This document shows positions 43,870-56,371 of a stretch of 64,000 bases of DNA, one piece after another. Both the position numbers and the translations under genes were made by a program. The notes under the pieces were generated by a model. It made no database searches. It had not been told where the DNA came from and worked only from the letters and a program-made list of their open reading frames with translations. Position 1 is the stretch's first letter. Each line of letters starts with the position of its first letter. The stretch spans positions 620,001 to 684,000 of the forward strand of contig JACKQL020000010.1 in NCBI GenBank assembly GCA_018296165.2, in the 5' to 3' direction. Origin of the DNA: Termitomyces sp. T153 (lineage: Eukaryota > Basidiomycota > Agaricomycetes > Agaricales > Lyophyllaceae).

Positions 43870-46485
43870 TGGTAGATGGTATTCTGATAGTGTCCACAAT
43901 GGGTGTGGGGTCAGTTGGGGCATTCAAACATGAGGTGGGAGGGGAGTCTATGGGGGTGTTCTGGGGAGCATTGGGGAGGTGTATTCTGGGAGGGCATTTG
44001 GGAGGTGTATTCTGGGAGGACATTTGAAAGGTGTGTTCTGGGGAGTTTTGAAGTGTTTTGTGGCATCAATATACCTGAGCATGTGGGTGATAGCTGACTG
44101 GAAGGATAGGATGAAGGAAATGGACTCAGCTTTGTGTTTGAGGGGGCATGTGAGGTGTACATAGTGTTCATGTCTGTACTGTGGGCACTCAATGAGGAAG
44201 TGTCAGACTGATTTGATTGTGAGGCCTCAGCAGTATTGGCAGGTGGGGGATTTGGCCCTGCAAATGCAGAATAGGTACTGGTTTATGGGCAGGTGATCTG
44301 TGTAAAATTGGCTGGAGTGGCAGATTGCCTGCAGTTGAGGGGCTTGACCAGCTTAAGGTACTTCTTCAAGGGCAGGGCATTGTTAAGCAGCCTACTGTTT
44401 GTAAACCTGGGGGATTTACTCCAGCATCTCCTCCACAAGACTTGTATGGCACCAAGGTTGGTCTGTTGGATGGCAGTTATACTCTTGGGGAGAGGTTTGT
44501 GTCAGGTTCCACTGACCTCAGGGGCTCAGCTGCACTGGGCAAGTCCTTACTAGGCAGGCATGATCCCCTTGCACTGGTAACCAAACACTCGAAACATTCC
44601 AGGCACGGATGGATTGTGTGGATAGTCAGTGGGATGTGATCTGGACAGATCCGGGGAGGTCCGCAGAAGTCGGATTGCGAGGAAACAGGACAGTCTTGGC
44701 GGGGTTCAGGCAGAAGACCATATGGGAGATTCGTGAAAGCGAAGGGGTAGGCGGCTGTGCGATCAATGGGAGCAGAGTCGGGGTTTGATGGGAGATCAAT
44801 TGGAGTTGATGGAGTCCGGGACTGAGTGAAGAGCGAGGTTTGGACCTGGTGAAAGAGTGTCAGGGTTTGTGATCGTAATTGCGGAGTTTGTGAGGTTGTT
44901 TAGGTTGATGAGGGCTTGGGCACAATGGCCAGACGGAGTCACCAAGACAGTGTCAGACGAAATGGAATGGAGTCAATATGGAACAAGAGTAGATTTGAGT
45001 GGAGATACGAAACGATAATGAGAATGATAATGAAATGGAGACGAGACAAGACCGGGAGACTGAGATAAGACCGGGAGACTGAGATAAGACTGGGAGACTG
45101 AGATAAGAAAACGAGACATGAAACACGAAACACAAAACACAAAACATGAGAAGGAAACAATCAGACCATAGGTAACGTTAAGCAATATCAAGACTAGAGT
45201 ACGAAGAGCTACTCGACGGCTTATATACTGACTACCAGAGAACTTTGGGGTACGTCGGCTGCGGTGGCAGGGCTTGGCGGAGCTCAACGGAGTGGGTGGG
45301 TGTCAGTTGCGATCAAGGATTGGGCCGCGCTGATACTTTGATGGGATCATTGGGGAACGCGGGTTGCCCCAAGGTTGTTGTGATACTCCAGAATGGGTCG
45401 GAGGAACCAGGGTGTTGAGTTGATGATGGGTGGTGAAGATTGGGAACAGCGGGGATGGTTCTCGGGGTTTAGAAGATCCAGGGTAAGTGTCAGTGGCTGC
45501 GGGGAAGGTGTCAAAGTTGGCCAGGGGGCTGTCAGAGTTAGCCGGGGAGGTGTCGGAGTTAGCCAGGGTTGCGTCAGGGCTAACCAAAATAGGCGTGGGG
45601 CATGGGCGGCAGTTTGGCAGAGCGTCGGGGGTTATTGGAGAATCGGGGGGTTGCTGGACGATGTGCGGGGGTCCAGGGGACGGGTCGTGACAGTTTGGAG
45701 CAGAGGGCACATGGAAAGTCTTGGGGAGGGCCTGAGGAACCTTGTGCTGCTTCATTTGCAAGGGCATCAGCTTGCTTGTTGGGGTCAAAGTAAAGATGGT
45801 CAGGTGTCCAGTGGAACTGGAGTCAGATTATGGCTGCAGGTCTGGGGCTGCCAGGCATGGTGCATTGATGGAGACCATGCAAGAGGTGGTGCTGTTTACT
45901 GTAAAGCTTTTCAGCTACCATATTGAGGAGGTATTGGGCCAGATGGAGGTGTTAGTTGTCAAGGGCTTGACTATTGCTGCCTATAGTATTGAGGCCTACG
46001 AGTCATCAATTGAAAAGGGATAGGAGGTGGAGGCCAAGGGCAAACCTAACAATCTCTGCTTCATAGACTGTGGGCTCAGCACCTGAGCCAAGAAAGTATC
46101 TCAGTGAAGATCTTTCCTCACTGTCTACATACAGGACTGCTGAGGTGACAATCCCTCCCTCAAACCCAGACCCATTGCAGTAGACAGCCATCAATAATTG
46201 GTTGTAAAATTGTTGGGCTGCAGTGAGAGCAAGTTCCTTGTTGAGTTTGATATGTGTGGAGAACAAGGGTTGACTGATAGCTGAGCATGGAGCATGTGGC
46301 AAGGACAGTTTCAATTGATCCTGGAGTCATACCTGAAATAAAAGAGTTTATAAAGTAGTGAACTGTGTTGGCACACAAGGTGCTGGGCAGCAGAGCAAAC
46401 AGGCTCATAGAGAGGGTGGGAAGGGAGGAGTGAGGAGAGACATACTGCATCTGACCAGAACTTTGCAGAAGAGGAGGTCAATCAG
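43870..46485 (-). mobile_element. LINE (Tad-like non-LTR) 3' part, nested in gypsy
   Basis: A LINE-type RNase H domain on the minus strand (46314-46006: AVYCNGSGFEGGIVTSAVLY, SLRYFLGSGAEPTVYEAEIV, RFALGLHL) and, after the inserted solo LTR, the terminal Cys/His motif (TDHLPINQYLF, CQYC, HFLIECPQYRHEHY) near 44170-44310. The 3' untranslated part has a 30-bp tandem repeat (43945-44045). The reverse transcriptase is absent, as usual for 5'-truncated copies. Its insertion separates gypsy RNase H from gypsy integrase. Confidence 0.7.
44500..45692 (+). repeat. Solo LTR of the GC-rich family, inserted in LINE
   Basis: A full-length, partly decayed LTR of the same family as at 35036 (TGTCAGG...GGGTCGTGACA) flanked by the 5-bp direct repeat GTTTG (44495-44499 and 45693-45697). 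No internal region is attached, so it is the product of LTR-LTR recombination. Confidence 0.85.
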
Positions 46486-46489
46486 TTTC

Positions 46490-49400
46490 CTTTAACATAC
46501 ATGATGTCAAAGTCAAACCTTGACATATAGTCCATCCATTGTCACTGACAAGGAGACAAATTCTGTTGAGTTTTGAAAAATTCAAGAGCCTTATGATCTG
46601 TGGTAAGATAGATCTTATAGCTTAGTATTTCAAGAGAGCTTCAAGAGTGGCCAATATCTCAAGTTTGTGCACAACATAGTTTTGCTGTGCATTTGTGAAC
46701 TTCTTGGACATGAACCTGGCTGGCCAACATTTCTGCCAGCTTGGTTCTTGTCCATACATCACACTGATACCTGTCTCAGAGGTGTCACAGATAAGCCATA
46801 TAAGATCCTTGTGTTGAGGATCAATTGGCCTAATGATGGGTGTTTTAGCACAGATCTGTTTGATTATATCAAAGCACTGCTGGTGAATGGGGTGCCAATG
46901 AAATGGCAACCCATTCTGCATCATGCCCATCAATGGCTCTGTGATGCAGAGATATTGAGAAGGAAATTCACAATGTAGTTCACCAAGCCAACAAATTGCT
47001 GAATGTTGAAGATTCTAGAAGTGCACCACTCCTGAATCCAATTCAGCTGATCTGTATTGGGGTGGATATCCTGCAATTCAATGACATGGCCAAGGCACTC
47101 TACATACTTGACATATAGCTCACACTTCTTCCATTGAAGGTAGAGCTTTTTTTTTGTTGTCTTTCAAAGACTACTCTGGGGTGCTCCTTATGCTCCTTAA
47201 TTAAATCTGGAATGACAGATATATCATCTAAGTACACATGCATCCACTTTCCAATGATATCCCAAAAAATAGATATCATCAGGCATTGGAATGTTGCTGA
47301 CACATTACAGTCACCAATCTGCATGATATGACTGCAATAGCACCAGTAATGGTCATGAAGGCAGTTTTAGGTATGTCCAAAGTACATATCCTAACTTGCT
47401 TTTACACATCTGTGAGGTTGACCTTTGACCTTCTAAGCATGTGTGCTACATCCTCCTGAATTACCCTCTGATTGAATAAGGGTGTCACATCTTTAACTGT
47501 GTTATCATTGCATTTACAAGTATCTAATGCCATCTGCAAGGAGCCATTGTTTCTGGTGAACAACAGTGCAGCCTGGTCAGCCACACATGGTTCCCACCAT
47601 TTTGCACACATGTAGCAGTCAATTTTATCCCACAACTGCTGCTGAAGTGACTTGGGACACTTCAGCATGAAATCCAAATAGCATTTGGTCTTGTCTATGA
47701 GATTTATCTTATGGTTGACCTCACACCAAGGAGGAAGTGCCTCTTTCATACCCCTTGACAATGTCTTGGAATTCATCGTACCACTGCTGTCAAAGATGCA
47801 GAGTGTCATGTTCAGTTAGCTTGGAAGGCCAAGCCTTCCACTTTTCTTTCTTATTCCAAGGACTTTAATTGTCCTTAGCCAACTTTGAAGGTGGAATATC
47901 TCTTGCATACTTATTATGCAAAGCCATGAGACAAATCTCAGATTCATGTGGTATATTCAACTGTGTAGGACAATATTCTGTCCTACTGGATTGTCAACCC
48001 AGCAAGTAATTAAACTCACTGGGTTCAGATATCTTATCCTTTCAAAGCCATTCAATATACCTTAGCTGTAGGGGTTGAACATCCTACCCCTTCCTGCATT
48101 GTCAAGTCAGAAATGACCTGATTCCATTCTAGTGGCATATGTGGATCATATGTTTACTCAAGTGTTAGCTTTTGGATTGGTCTGTCCTAAATTTCTTGCT
48201 TACCCAAGTCAAAAGGATCAGCTCACTCCTTCTTCCCTAACTGTTGCAATACCTTTACCTTTGAAGGTACTTGTTCAGCCACTTTTAGCATTTTCAGGGG
48301 TCTTGATGCCCTTAGTTCTTCCTCTTGAAGAGTATCACAATACTCTTCTCTGATAGCAACAAGGATGGATGATCATTGGGCACTCTTAGTTGCCCAAACA
48401 TACTCCTCATTGTCTACATCCTCCACAGTGGCATGTCTAGCTCCAGTGGCTAGTCAAGGCTGCTCATTGTGGTGCTTTTTTACTGTATAGAACTGTCATA
48501 GGTAGTCATCCACATCCTCCAGCTCCAATCACTGAGCTGGGGTAGCTACTCCATTAATGACCACCTGGTCACTTTGGAAATCTAAGAAATGGTGTCCCTA
48601 CAATTGTATTGTAGTGGTTGAAATTGGCAATGTCTACATAGACATTGCAGTAGTTGTCAGGGACCTTGAAGGTTACCCTGGCCCCATAGTTTACCATGGA
48701 ACAACCTCCAAGTATTCCAAATTGCAATGTAATTGGTGTAGCTAACAAAGCCACACATATCTTAGCCACATGAGTAAAGTATGACATGAGGCCTAAGGTA
48801 GTACTCCCCAAGTCCCACAACATCCATGCCTTGTGGCCATTGACATCTTCCCAAATAACAAGACATTCTTTGTGTGAAGGTAGTCCTGGCTGGTCCATGG
48901 CTTCTTTTGAAGCCATAATCTGCACCTTGCACATGAAAATCTCATTAGTGAGTTCCTGCACTCTACCCTTGACAGCAGGGATCTCAGTGAGGGTGAACAG
49001 TCCCTCACTATCACCGCCTCAAGTATAGTACTTGTTCTTGTATGTCACAAACTCAGTGCACTCCTCCTCTTTAGCCTGGGCTGCATTGGACTCCTCTGCA
49101 TGCTTGTCCTCAACTTCAACAGGCTCATTGTTCTGTTCATCCTTAGCATCTCCTATGTCTGAGGGAGCAGCCATATGTGCCAATCACACAAATACAGGAG
49201 CTGGGCTTCTTACATTCTCAGACAAAGTGTCTGACCTTTCCACACTTGTAACAAGTGGTGAATTGGCCAGATCCTATGGCCAAAACTTTTTTTACCAGTG
49301 GTGAGATGATTGCTTGCCACTTGCACAGCTCCACTTGGGTCTACAAAGCAAGTGGCCTCTATCACCCCATGGCCAGTGGTCTTAAGACCAGTCACACTGC

Positions 49401-50900
49401 TGGCCTCTTTGCTACTCTGGGCAGCTGTGGGCAGGTGCCTTGCCCTGTCAACTCTGTTTGGCTAGAGCAGCTCCAAGCTTGGGGGACTGCACTGCAGCCA
49501 ACAACAGAATCAGCCCAGATCAGCTTTTTGCACTGCACTCTAAGCAGTGTGCAGCAGTTTTGATGCTTTTCTCATAGGCTTTTTCCTTTGAGACAAGCTC
49601 CTCAGCAGTACTCACCTCAGGAGCAAGCTCATCATTGTGTATCAGCATGACAAGCATATCAGAGGGTATTCCCTTTAAAAATTGCTTATGAAATGTAAAT
49701 TTGTCAGGAAAAATTGGCATGTTCTGGGCATGGCTTGTATGGTAAAGGGCTATATTAAATGATTGTACAGACTGAGGATCACATTCTCAAACTACTAGTA
49801 GGACTGGGTCCTGTTGACATGAATGACATGTCACAGGTACCATTTTAGCACTCCCACAGCTAGAAAGTCCATAAGAATCAGGACTTTCTCATGATTGTGC
49901 CCTTCCCCACCATTTTGAGCTACTGTGTAGAACATGCAGATGCTCATCAACTAGTCTTCAAGTTCACTGAACTTGGATGACCTGGCTAGAGAGTGATCAT
50001 CTTGGATGGATCACTTCTTCTGGGTTTAAGTCTATCTGGTATTGCCAGTTGAACTAGGAGCAATTGCTCTATTACTGCCTTCAGACAATTGTGCACTGTC
50101 TGGTGGTGGTACTTGTGGGCCTCTTCCACTCCTGGAGTGGCAAATTATCCACAATGTTGTGAAGGCATCAAAAACCTCCATGGCTATCTTTCATAGAGGG
50201 CTGTAGTCCTCTCTATCCCAGCCATTTACCTCACATTCATGGTTTTCACATTGTCATCCCCATCATCATAGGGAGGACCATCTGAACCTCCTGTATTTGG
50301 AGGACCCCCTCTGGAGTGGCAGTGGATCATGACCTGGATAAGGTGGTCCTTGTCCAGGTCCTCTACTTCCTCCACCAGAGACCAGTGGTCCTCAACACAG
50401 CCTGGAAGGTGGTGTAGGGTCAGGATCACCCCCTGGTGATCCTCTTTCCAAATCTCCTCCACCTCTGTCTGGGTGGTCTTATCAATATGGAGGGCTACTA
50501 CCTCCTTGGCCAGATTGCCCTGAACATGCAGCTGGACAATAGCTAGTCCCTGCATGGACATCTTCTATTGGAGAGTAACTTCTGTACTCCTCATTTTTTA
50601 CTAGCTGAGTATGCTTTGGAGGAATGTATCCCTCTGGTAAGTATCAAAGGCAGTGTCCCCTTAGAACACCATCCCTTGATTGTCTACAAAGGACTGACCA
50701 AAGTCCCCCAGATCACCATTCCAGAATTGCTGAAGAGCAATTCAATCTTCCTATGTCAGAGCTCTACATCACACTACAGGCTGTTCCACTGTAATGACTG
50801 ACCTGGCATTGGTAGATGCTAAGTTGGTCACTACCAGCATGCCCATTGTAATCCATCTCTGATAGCCTACTGCAGCCTATTGACACATAACCATGCAGCA
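46490..50900 (-). pseudogene. Gypsy (Ty3-type) gag-protease-RT-RNase H remnant
   Basis: The minus strand from right to left has a weak gag region (about 49520-50560), a retropepsin-like protease with LWDLGSTT where the catalytic DSG/DTG should be (about 48840), INLIDKTKCYLD and VKDVTPLFNQRVIQEDVA of the RT, the RT active site VYLDDI (about 47250), PFHWHPIHQQCFDIIKQICA, PARFMSKKFTNAQQNY of RNase H and, at the left end, DHKALEFFKTQQNLS and WMDYMSRFDFDI. It is broken by many frameshifts and stops. It ends where the LINE begins. Confidence 0.8.
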
Positions 50901-51183
50901 TCTCTCCAGGCTGCTGTAGTGCCTAGAGTATTGTCAATGCTTCATTGACAGGGGAAAGTGGGGGTAATGAGACAACACCCACAAATAGTGATGGTAATGC
51001 CAAGGATACTTGGGATCCTTGTAATCTCTTCTATCTACTACCTCCTGTGCTAAGAATACCATGTAAAGTTCCATGAACTTTATAGGGTCAGTTGAAATAA
51101 TCCTGTTCCTGAGTGACTGTTGGATTGCTATATGTTTAGCTACTCAAATAGCTAAATGCTGTTGCATTGAGGCCTTAGGGACC

Positions 51184-51777
51184 TCAACCTGGCTTTTCCA
51201 GAACACCATTATCCTCTGGATTAGCCTCACCATCTGTATCTGAGGTGTCACCAACATCTTCTGGAATTGTTTCAATAAACATGGATGGTCCAGTTCCCCA
51301 TGTGCTCAGAGCAGACCTAATCCACACTTGCATAGGGCCCCCCACCCTGTGCACATCTCCTTTGATATGTCTCATTGGAGTATACACAGAGGAAGACTCT
51401 TGGGGTTCTCTCATGGTCACTGGAAAAGACCTGAAGCTTTCTGCTTGTAACAACACTGGTGCATACAAAGGGTTTTTTCCTTTGTCTGCAAGCACATGTG
51501 GCCCCTCCAGTATTACCTTCAGGTACAGCCAGACAGAGGGTGCTCTAGTTCTCCCAGTGGCAATGCCTCCTAGACCTGCTACAGCTGGTTGGATAGGAGT
51601 AGCTGTCAGCAGCCCTCCCAGTATCACCCCACTTTCTCTCCCCATGCCATGAGCTGATATGGCAAGATCCAAAGTTTCATATGGAGTACCATGGAGTACT
51701 CCATCAAACACTGGTTCAGCATCAGGACCAAATGCCTGATCCTCCATGGTCACAATGGTGCCCATTGAGGAAGACAA
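51184..51777 (-). CDS. Unrecognised 197-residue ORF at gypsy 5' side
   Basis: An intact ORF, MSSSMGTIVTMEDQAFGPDA to NPEDNGVLEKPG, just upstream (in gypsy orientation) of the decayed gag. No domain, signal peptide or membrane segment is recognised, and the C-terminus is acidic. It may be the N-terminal part of the gypsy gag that escaped stops, or unrelated. Its being open amid decayed sequence is the only support. Confidence 0.3.
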   Translation of the reverse strand: MSSSMGTIVTMEDQAFGPDAEPVFDGVLHGTPYETLDLAISAHGMGRESGVILGGLLTATPIQPAVAGLGGIATGRTRAPSVWLYLKVILEGPHVLADKGKNPLYAPVLLQAESFRSFPVTMREPQESSSVYTPMRHIKGDVHRVGGPMQVWIRSALSTWGTGPSMFIETIPEDVGDTSDTDGEANPEDNGVLEKPG

Positions 51778-52504
51778 ACATTCAAATTTTAATGTTCTGA
51801 TTGTAACTCATGGCAGTGAATGTCTTTTCAGAAGTTCAGTGCAACGTCACAAACAAGTCAATGCTAGTTTGACATAAAAAATGTAACATTTCTGTTATGG
51901 TTCATGCAGCTTACAAATCACGTGTCATAAGTAGCCATAATTCTGTACTACAAAGTATGAAGTAAGGCACTGCCTTATTGTAATATAAATATTCCAATAG
52001 AAGGGCAGTGTCATGTGATGCTGCTGGATAATACATAGATAATTATTAAGTAGAATGAAATAACTATAGTAATGATGGAGTCGGCTGACCATAGTATCGT
52101 TGTCTATAACCAGTTTTGACTCCTCAACTTCCAACTAATTGTAATTGAGTGAATGGCAGTGATGTCACATTAATGGAGGTACTTACCATCATAACCTTAA
52201 GGGTGTTTAGCTGCACTATGTGGAGAGAAAACCTATGAAAGATCAGCTTTGTACTTCAGGGAATTTATGGAAGGTTACCATCACCTCCAAACAAAGAGTA
52301 AGGGGTCCTGACCTCGAGAACCCAATATGACATATTCCACACGTGACCACGCCTTGATTCCTTCCAATCGTTCAGCCACTTACCTCCGTTTGAACTCCGG
52401 ACCGAACACCGGGACAACTTATTCGAATTCAACAAAGTCGTATAAGTACGTGCGTTCCTGGCATTTTGTCTAGCATAGACTTCAAAAGTCTAACTAGCAT
52501 AACA
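51778..52504. other. Intergenic; possible decayed LTR and carrier promoter
   Basis: AT-rich until about 52300, perhaps the 5' LTR of the gypsy element, but I could not define ends. From 52310 the base composition returns to the host type and should hold the promoter of the mitochondrial carrier. Confidence 0.4.
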
Positions 52505-53988
52505 ATGAGCGATCTCCTAGAAGGGAAAGGTACGTAACAATCTCGGAATCTTTAGGCTCGGATTCGCGATTGGACGGTGACGTCGCCAAACAGTTGAGCT
52601 CGATCCTACCGTCGACTTCGTGGCTGGAACTGCAGCGGTAAACTTCTCGTCTCCTCAGGTTGTTCCTTGTGTCCAATTGATGCACAAATCAGGGTATAAG
52701 TGGCCTAGTTGTAGGCTTCCCGTTAGACACAGGTAAGTGCGCTCCAGATCCAGTGGCGTTCTGATACTGCTAAGAATGATACACGCTAACGTCACTGCTC
52801 ACCGATGCTAACCAATGATGTTTATTTTTCAGTCAAAGTCCGCTTTCAGAATCCGCAGACGGCTGCTAAGTATCGTTCTACACTCGATGCGGTTTCTACC
52901 ATTATACGCGAAGAAAGGTTCTTCGGTTTATATAAAGGCATAACCTCACCATTGGTCAGTATTTTTTATTCATTCCATCAATCATCTCAAGTTGACTCCT
53001 TCGGCAGGCTTCGAGTGCCCTTTTGAATGGCCTCGTTTTCGCTTCATACCGTTTCTTTATGAAATTACAATTAGATCATAATGAAGCCACGCCTACACTC
53101 ACCCAGATCACACTTGCAGGAGTCGGAACTGGCATCGTATCTTCGTGAGTCTCTTCATCGGGTCATTGGCAGGGATTCCCTTAAGCTAATGTGACCCCGA
53201 GTATCTTGACTACACCTATAGAATTGATTAAGATCAGGCAGCAGAACTGCCTTGAAAAGTCTGCTTCTGTTTATAGCACTGCTCTTCAAATTGTTAGAAC
53301 TTCTGGTCTACGAGGTCTGTACCGTGGAATTACCGCGACGGCTTTGAGAGACACTGGATATGGGGCATATTTTCTTTCCGTATGTCGGCCCATTTCCTTT
53401 TGAGAGCTCTTCTGATCAACATCAGTATGAAGCGACTTGTCGCGCTCTGTCACCTCTGGCAGCAGGGTCTGTAGAAAGCAAGGCATTAGCGTCAAGCACA
53501 GGCCCCGCTTGGTGGTCGATGCTTATAGCCGGTGGAATTGCCGGGGTTTGTACGTGTCCCACTTACATATATTTTATAACGAATGCGGAAACGTCATCTT
53601 TTGTTTTACATAGTTGGATGGGTGGTGACTTTTCCATTTGATGTTGTCAAGACTCGCATACAAGGAACCCATTATAGCAGTCCGCGGTTCGCTGTTCTCA
53701 TGTTCTGATTTTCTACTTACAGAAACTTCTTTTTGTTCTAGCCCTCCTGATCTCAGGATGCAAAAATACAACCTTTATCGGACCACTGTCTCCACAATAA
53801 TCAATTCTTACCGGGCAGAAGGTATTAGCGTATTCTTCCGGGGTCTAGCCCCTACACTACTCCGGTAAGTCCATTCTCATCAAAATCTATTCTAGATTTC
53901 GAGATTGTTCTCTCCACACTCTAGAGCCATTCCCGTAAATATGGTGACTTTCACCACATTTGAGGCTGTTGTCCATGCATTCGCGTGA
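52505..53988 (+). CDS. Mitochondrial carrier family (SLC25) transporter
   Basis: A six-helix transporter of the inner mitochondrial membrane. The ATG at 52505 gives MSDLLEGK; after introns, DFVAGTAAG-ISGLVVGFPLDTVKVRF forms the first signature (P-x-D-x-x-K/R). The second is TTPIELIKIRQQN with GLRGLYRGITATALRDTGYG after it, and the third is VGWVVTFPFDVVKTRIQ. The matching loop motifs are RFFGLYKGITSPL and GISVFFRGLAPTLLRAIPVN. The stop is at 53986-53988 after FTTFEAVVHAFA. All three repeats are complete, so it should be functional. The RDTGYG segment in helix 4 suggests the basic amino acid/carnitine-like subgroup, but the substrate is not determined. Confidence 0.85.
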
Positions 53989-54386
53989 CTTCATAGTTCT
54001 CAATCCAACTATTATCGGTCCGGTTTTGGTTTACGCCGATTGAGACGTCCAGGTGGCGTCAACGCGGTATGCGTTGTAGCCAATCGCGATCTCTACTTAC
54101 GACAGGTTCTGGACCCAGCCTAGGCTCTTGATACAAGATATCATGATATTGCTCTGTAGGGACAGCCAGTCATTTACATATAAGCGTTTCAAGAAGTCCA
54201 AAGGCTCGGATTGGATCATGATAGAGGGGAACATAAATCAATGTCAGATGGTAGACAGTACAATGATAGTATACATTTCAGTGCCTGGTTAGTACAAATG
54301 AATGCACAGTGGTGATATATCCGGGAAAAAATGATGGAAAGAGATAAGATGCTCATTGCCTGGCGAGGTGAAATCCAATTCCGCAC
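53989..54386. other. Convergent 3' intergenic region
   Basis: Lies between the ends of the carrier gene (+) and the Ett1-like gene (-). No gene seen; holds both 3' ends. Confidence 0.5.
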
Positions 54387-56231
54387 TCAGCTATCATACA
54401 TTAGCTCATCTCCATCACTGTCGCACTTATGGTCAGAATCCTCGTCCATGAGATAATCTTGACCGCCTTCTTCCTGTGCCCGGGTATAATATATCTCTTG
54501 TTCCTCCCTCGTCGGCGCAAGATTACCAAGATCCAGCAAAGTCTCTGCCAGTAGCTTCCGCAGTTCCTGAGCATCCTCATCGCTGAGCTCTTCGTAGTTA
54601 ACGGAGCCTTTTGCGCGCTCAAAGAAAGCCAGGGCCTTGAGCAAACCATTCCGGGCCTCGCGCGCTTCTGGTGAGTCAGCAATGGTCCCGTCAGACTCTT
54701 CCATAGCGGCCTCAAATTCTTCCGCACGCGCCGTTCCCACTACAAGCCAGCAGCGGCCTCTGGCACGATTGATCGGGCTCCGCCACACATCCATGTCTGC
54801 TTCCATCTTCATCTGATTGAAGATACCGTCCGCCCATATCGCCCAAAAGTGGCGCTCCGTAGGCATAGTGAGCTTTTCTGCGACTGATAGAACATCCGAT
54901 GCGATTTGGAAAAGCTCTTTCGCACGTGAGAAGTTCTCTGCACCAATCGGTAGGATCTGCGCCTGGTGAACGTGGTGCGGCATCCGAAATATGCCGCGCG
55001 AGAACTGGTCCATGGCTAGAACCATCAAGTCGTTTGCTGATACGGAGGAAAAGGTCATGCGCCGCGTGATGGGTGGGCGGCGGCTGACAATTACGGAAAA
55101 GGGCGACTCCGGGGGCCACTCTGGATCCTCTGTAAGTGGGGAAACAGGGGACGCCTCGTCTGGAGCACTGGGATCTTCTTTGCGAGTCACAATTTGTTCG
55201 GCAAGAGCAACGAGCGTGCGCCCCCAGATAATAGCCATTTGCCAGTCTTCGGGGACCTCGGCACCGCGTCCACTGGTGCGGACGGGTAAGTTTTCACCTG
55301 TCTCGAATACATCCAGGGCGGCGAGCCAGTAAGGAAGGGGCGTATTAGGTTCACCTGGGGCAGCTTGTTCGGGATCTTGGTCAATTATATTGCCGAACAT
55401 GAATAGCACAGTGCCTAGGATGACGTGGAAAGCAGTAGGTAGCTCGACGCGATTACTAAGAGTTGTTTCGGTCATCGATTAGCAATCCAGAACGATTTAC
55501 GACACGACCTACCATTTGTGGGGCTTCATCGGCAGGGAGCTTAACAGAACGCTAGAGACTGCCTCATCAGGTGGAGAGGTTATTCCTGATATATGATGCT
55601 TTGGTGGAGGGTTCATGAGGAGCACCGAAGGATCCGGGTACGCCAACATGAACCTATGGCACTCATGGATGACGCCTCTGATGATGGGCAACGCTTCTGC
55701 GGTACCAGCATCTACAGAATCTGCCATTTAGCCAACATTCGGGGTTGTTTGTGCTGACCCACTTTCAAACTGATCAATAGCTTGAATGAAGAGGTCTTTT
55801 AGATCTTCCCAGTCCTCATAGGTCCAGGAAGCTTTTTCAGGCGAATTGCCTGGTCCGGCTATGGAAGAAACGTCCATTATTTTTTGTGACGTTTCCCAGC
55901 TGTTTATGCGGTTTTGGTAGGGGCTACAGCTACGGGAATAGTCCCAGTAGTAGATCTCCTCAACGTCACTGAGAGATTCGAGAGAAGATGAGCGTCGTCG
56001 TCGTTCTGAGGCAGACGATGATGATGATGCGTCGTCGTTGCCGTTGTACTCTTCGCCGGATGGTTTCCTTTCGTGGACGTCAATTTGGGCCGGGAGCCGG
56101 GGTGGCATCACGCGAGCCTTCCACAGGCCCCTTGGCCGTTCTCGTTTTCGAGGCGTCGGTGCTGGCAACATTCTGTGGTTCTGATTGTTAAAAGAGACAG
56201 GGAAGGGCATTGATTCGCTAGTATTTCTCAT
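54387..56231 (-). CDS. Ett1-like protein (enhancer of translation termination), three exons
   Basis: A helical, TPR-like nuclear protein resembling fungal Ett1, which affects stop-codon recognition. Exon 1 starts at 56231 (MRNTSESMPFPVSFNNQN) with a basic, Ser-rich disordered region, then SWTYEDWEDLKDLFIQAIDQ. A 42-bp intron (55721-55762, GT-AG, with a ctaaat branch site) hides a TAA that would otherwise end the frame. Exon 2 has ALPIIRGVIHECHRFMLAYP, followed by a 57-bp intron (55456-55512). Exon 3 has LPTAFHVILGTVLFMFGNII, YWLAALDVFETGENLPVRTS, DWQMAIIWGRTLVALAE, SRGIFRMPHHVHQ, the repeat-like helices ENFSRAKELFQIASDVLSVA and FEAAMEESDG, and an acidic end. Assignment rests on the HECHRF and early helix pattern plus the length of about 580 residues; another TPR-like protein is possible. 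Confidence 0.6.
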
Positions 56232-56371
56232 AGGTGCTTTTGCATATTTATCTCAGCGATGGTCCATTCTGGACCCTGTTGTGTTCTGGGCCGAGGACTC
56301 ATCACAACGGTCTAGACTGGCCAATCTAGATTGATTTCTACACAGCCATCATAATATATTCAACCGCCGGT

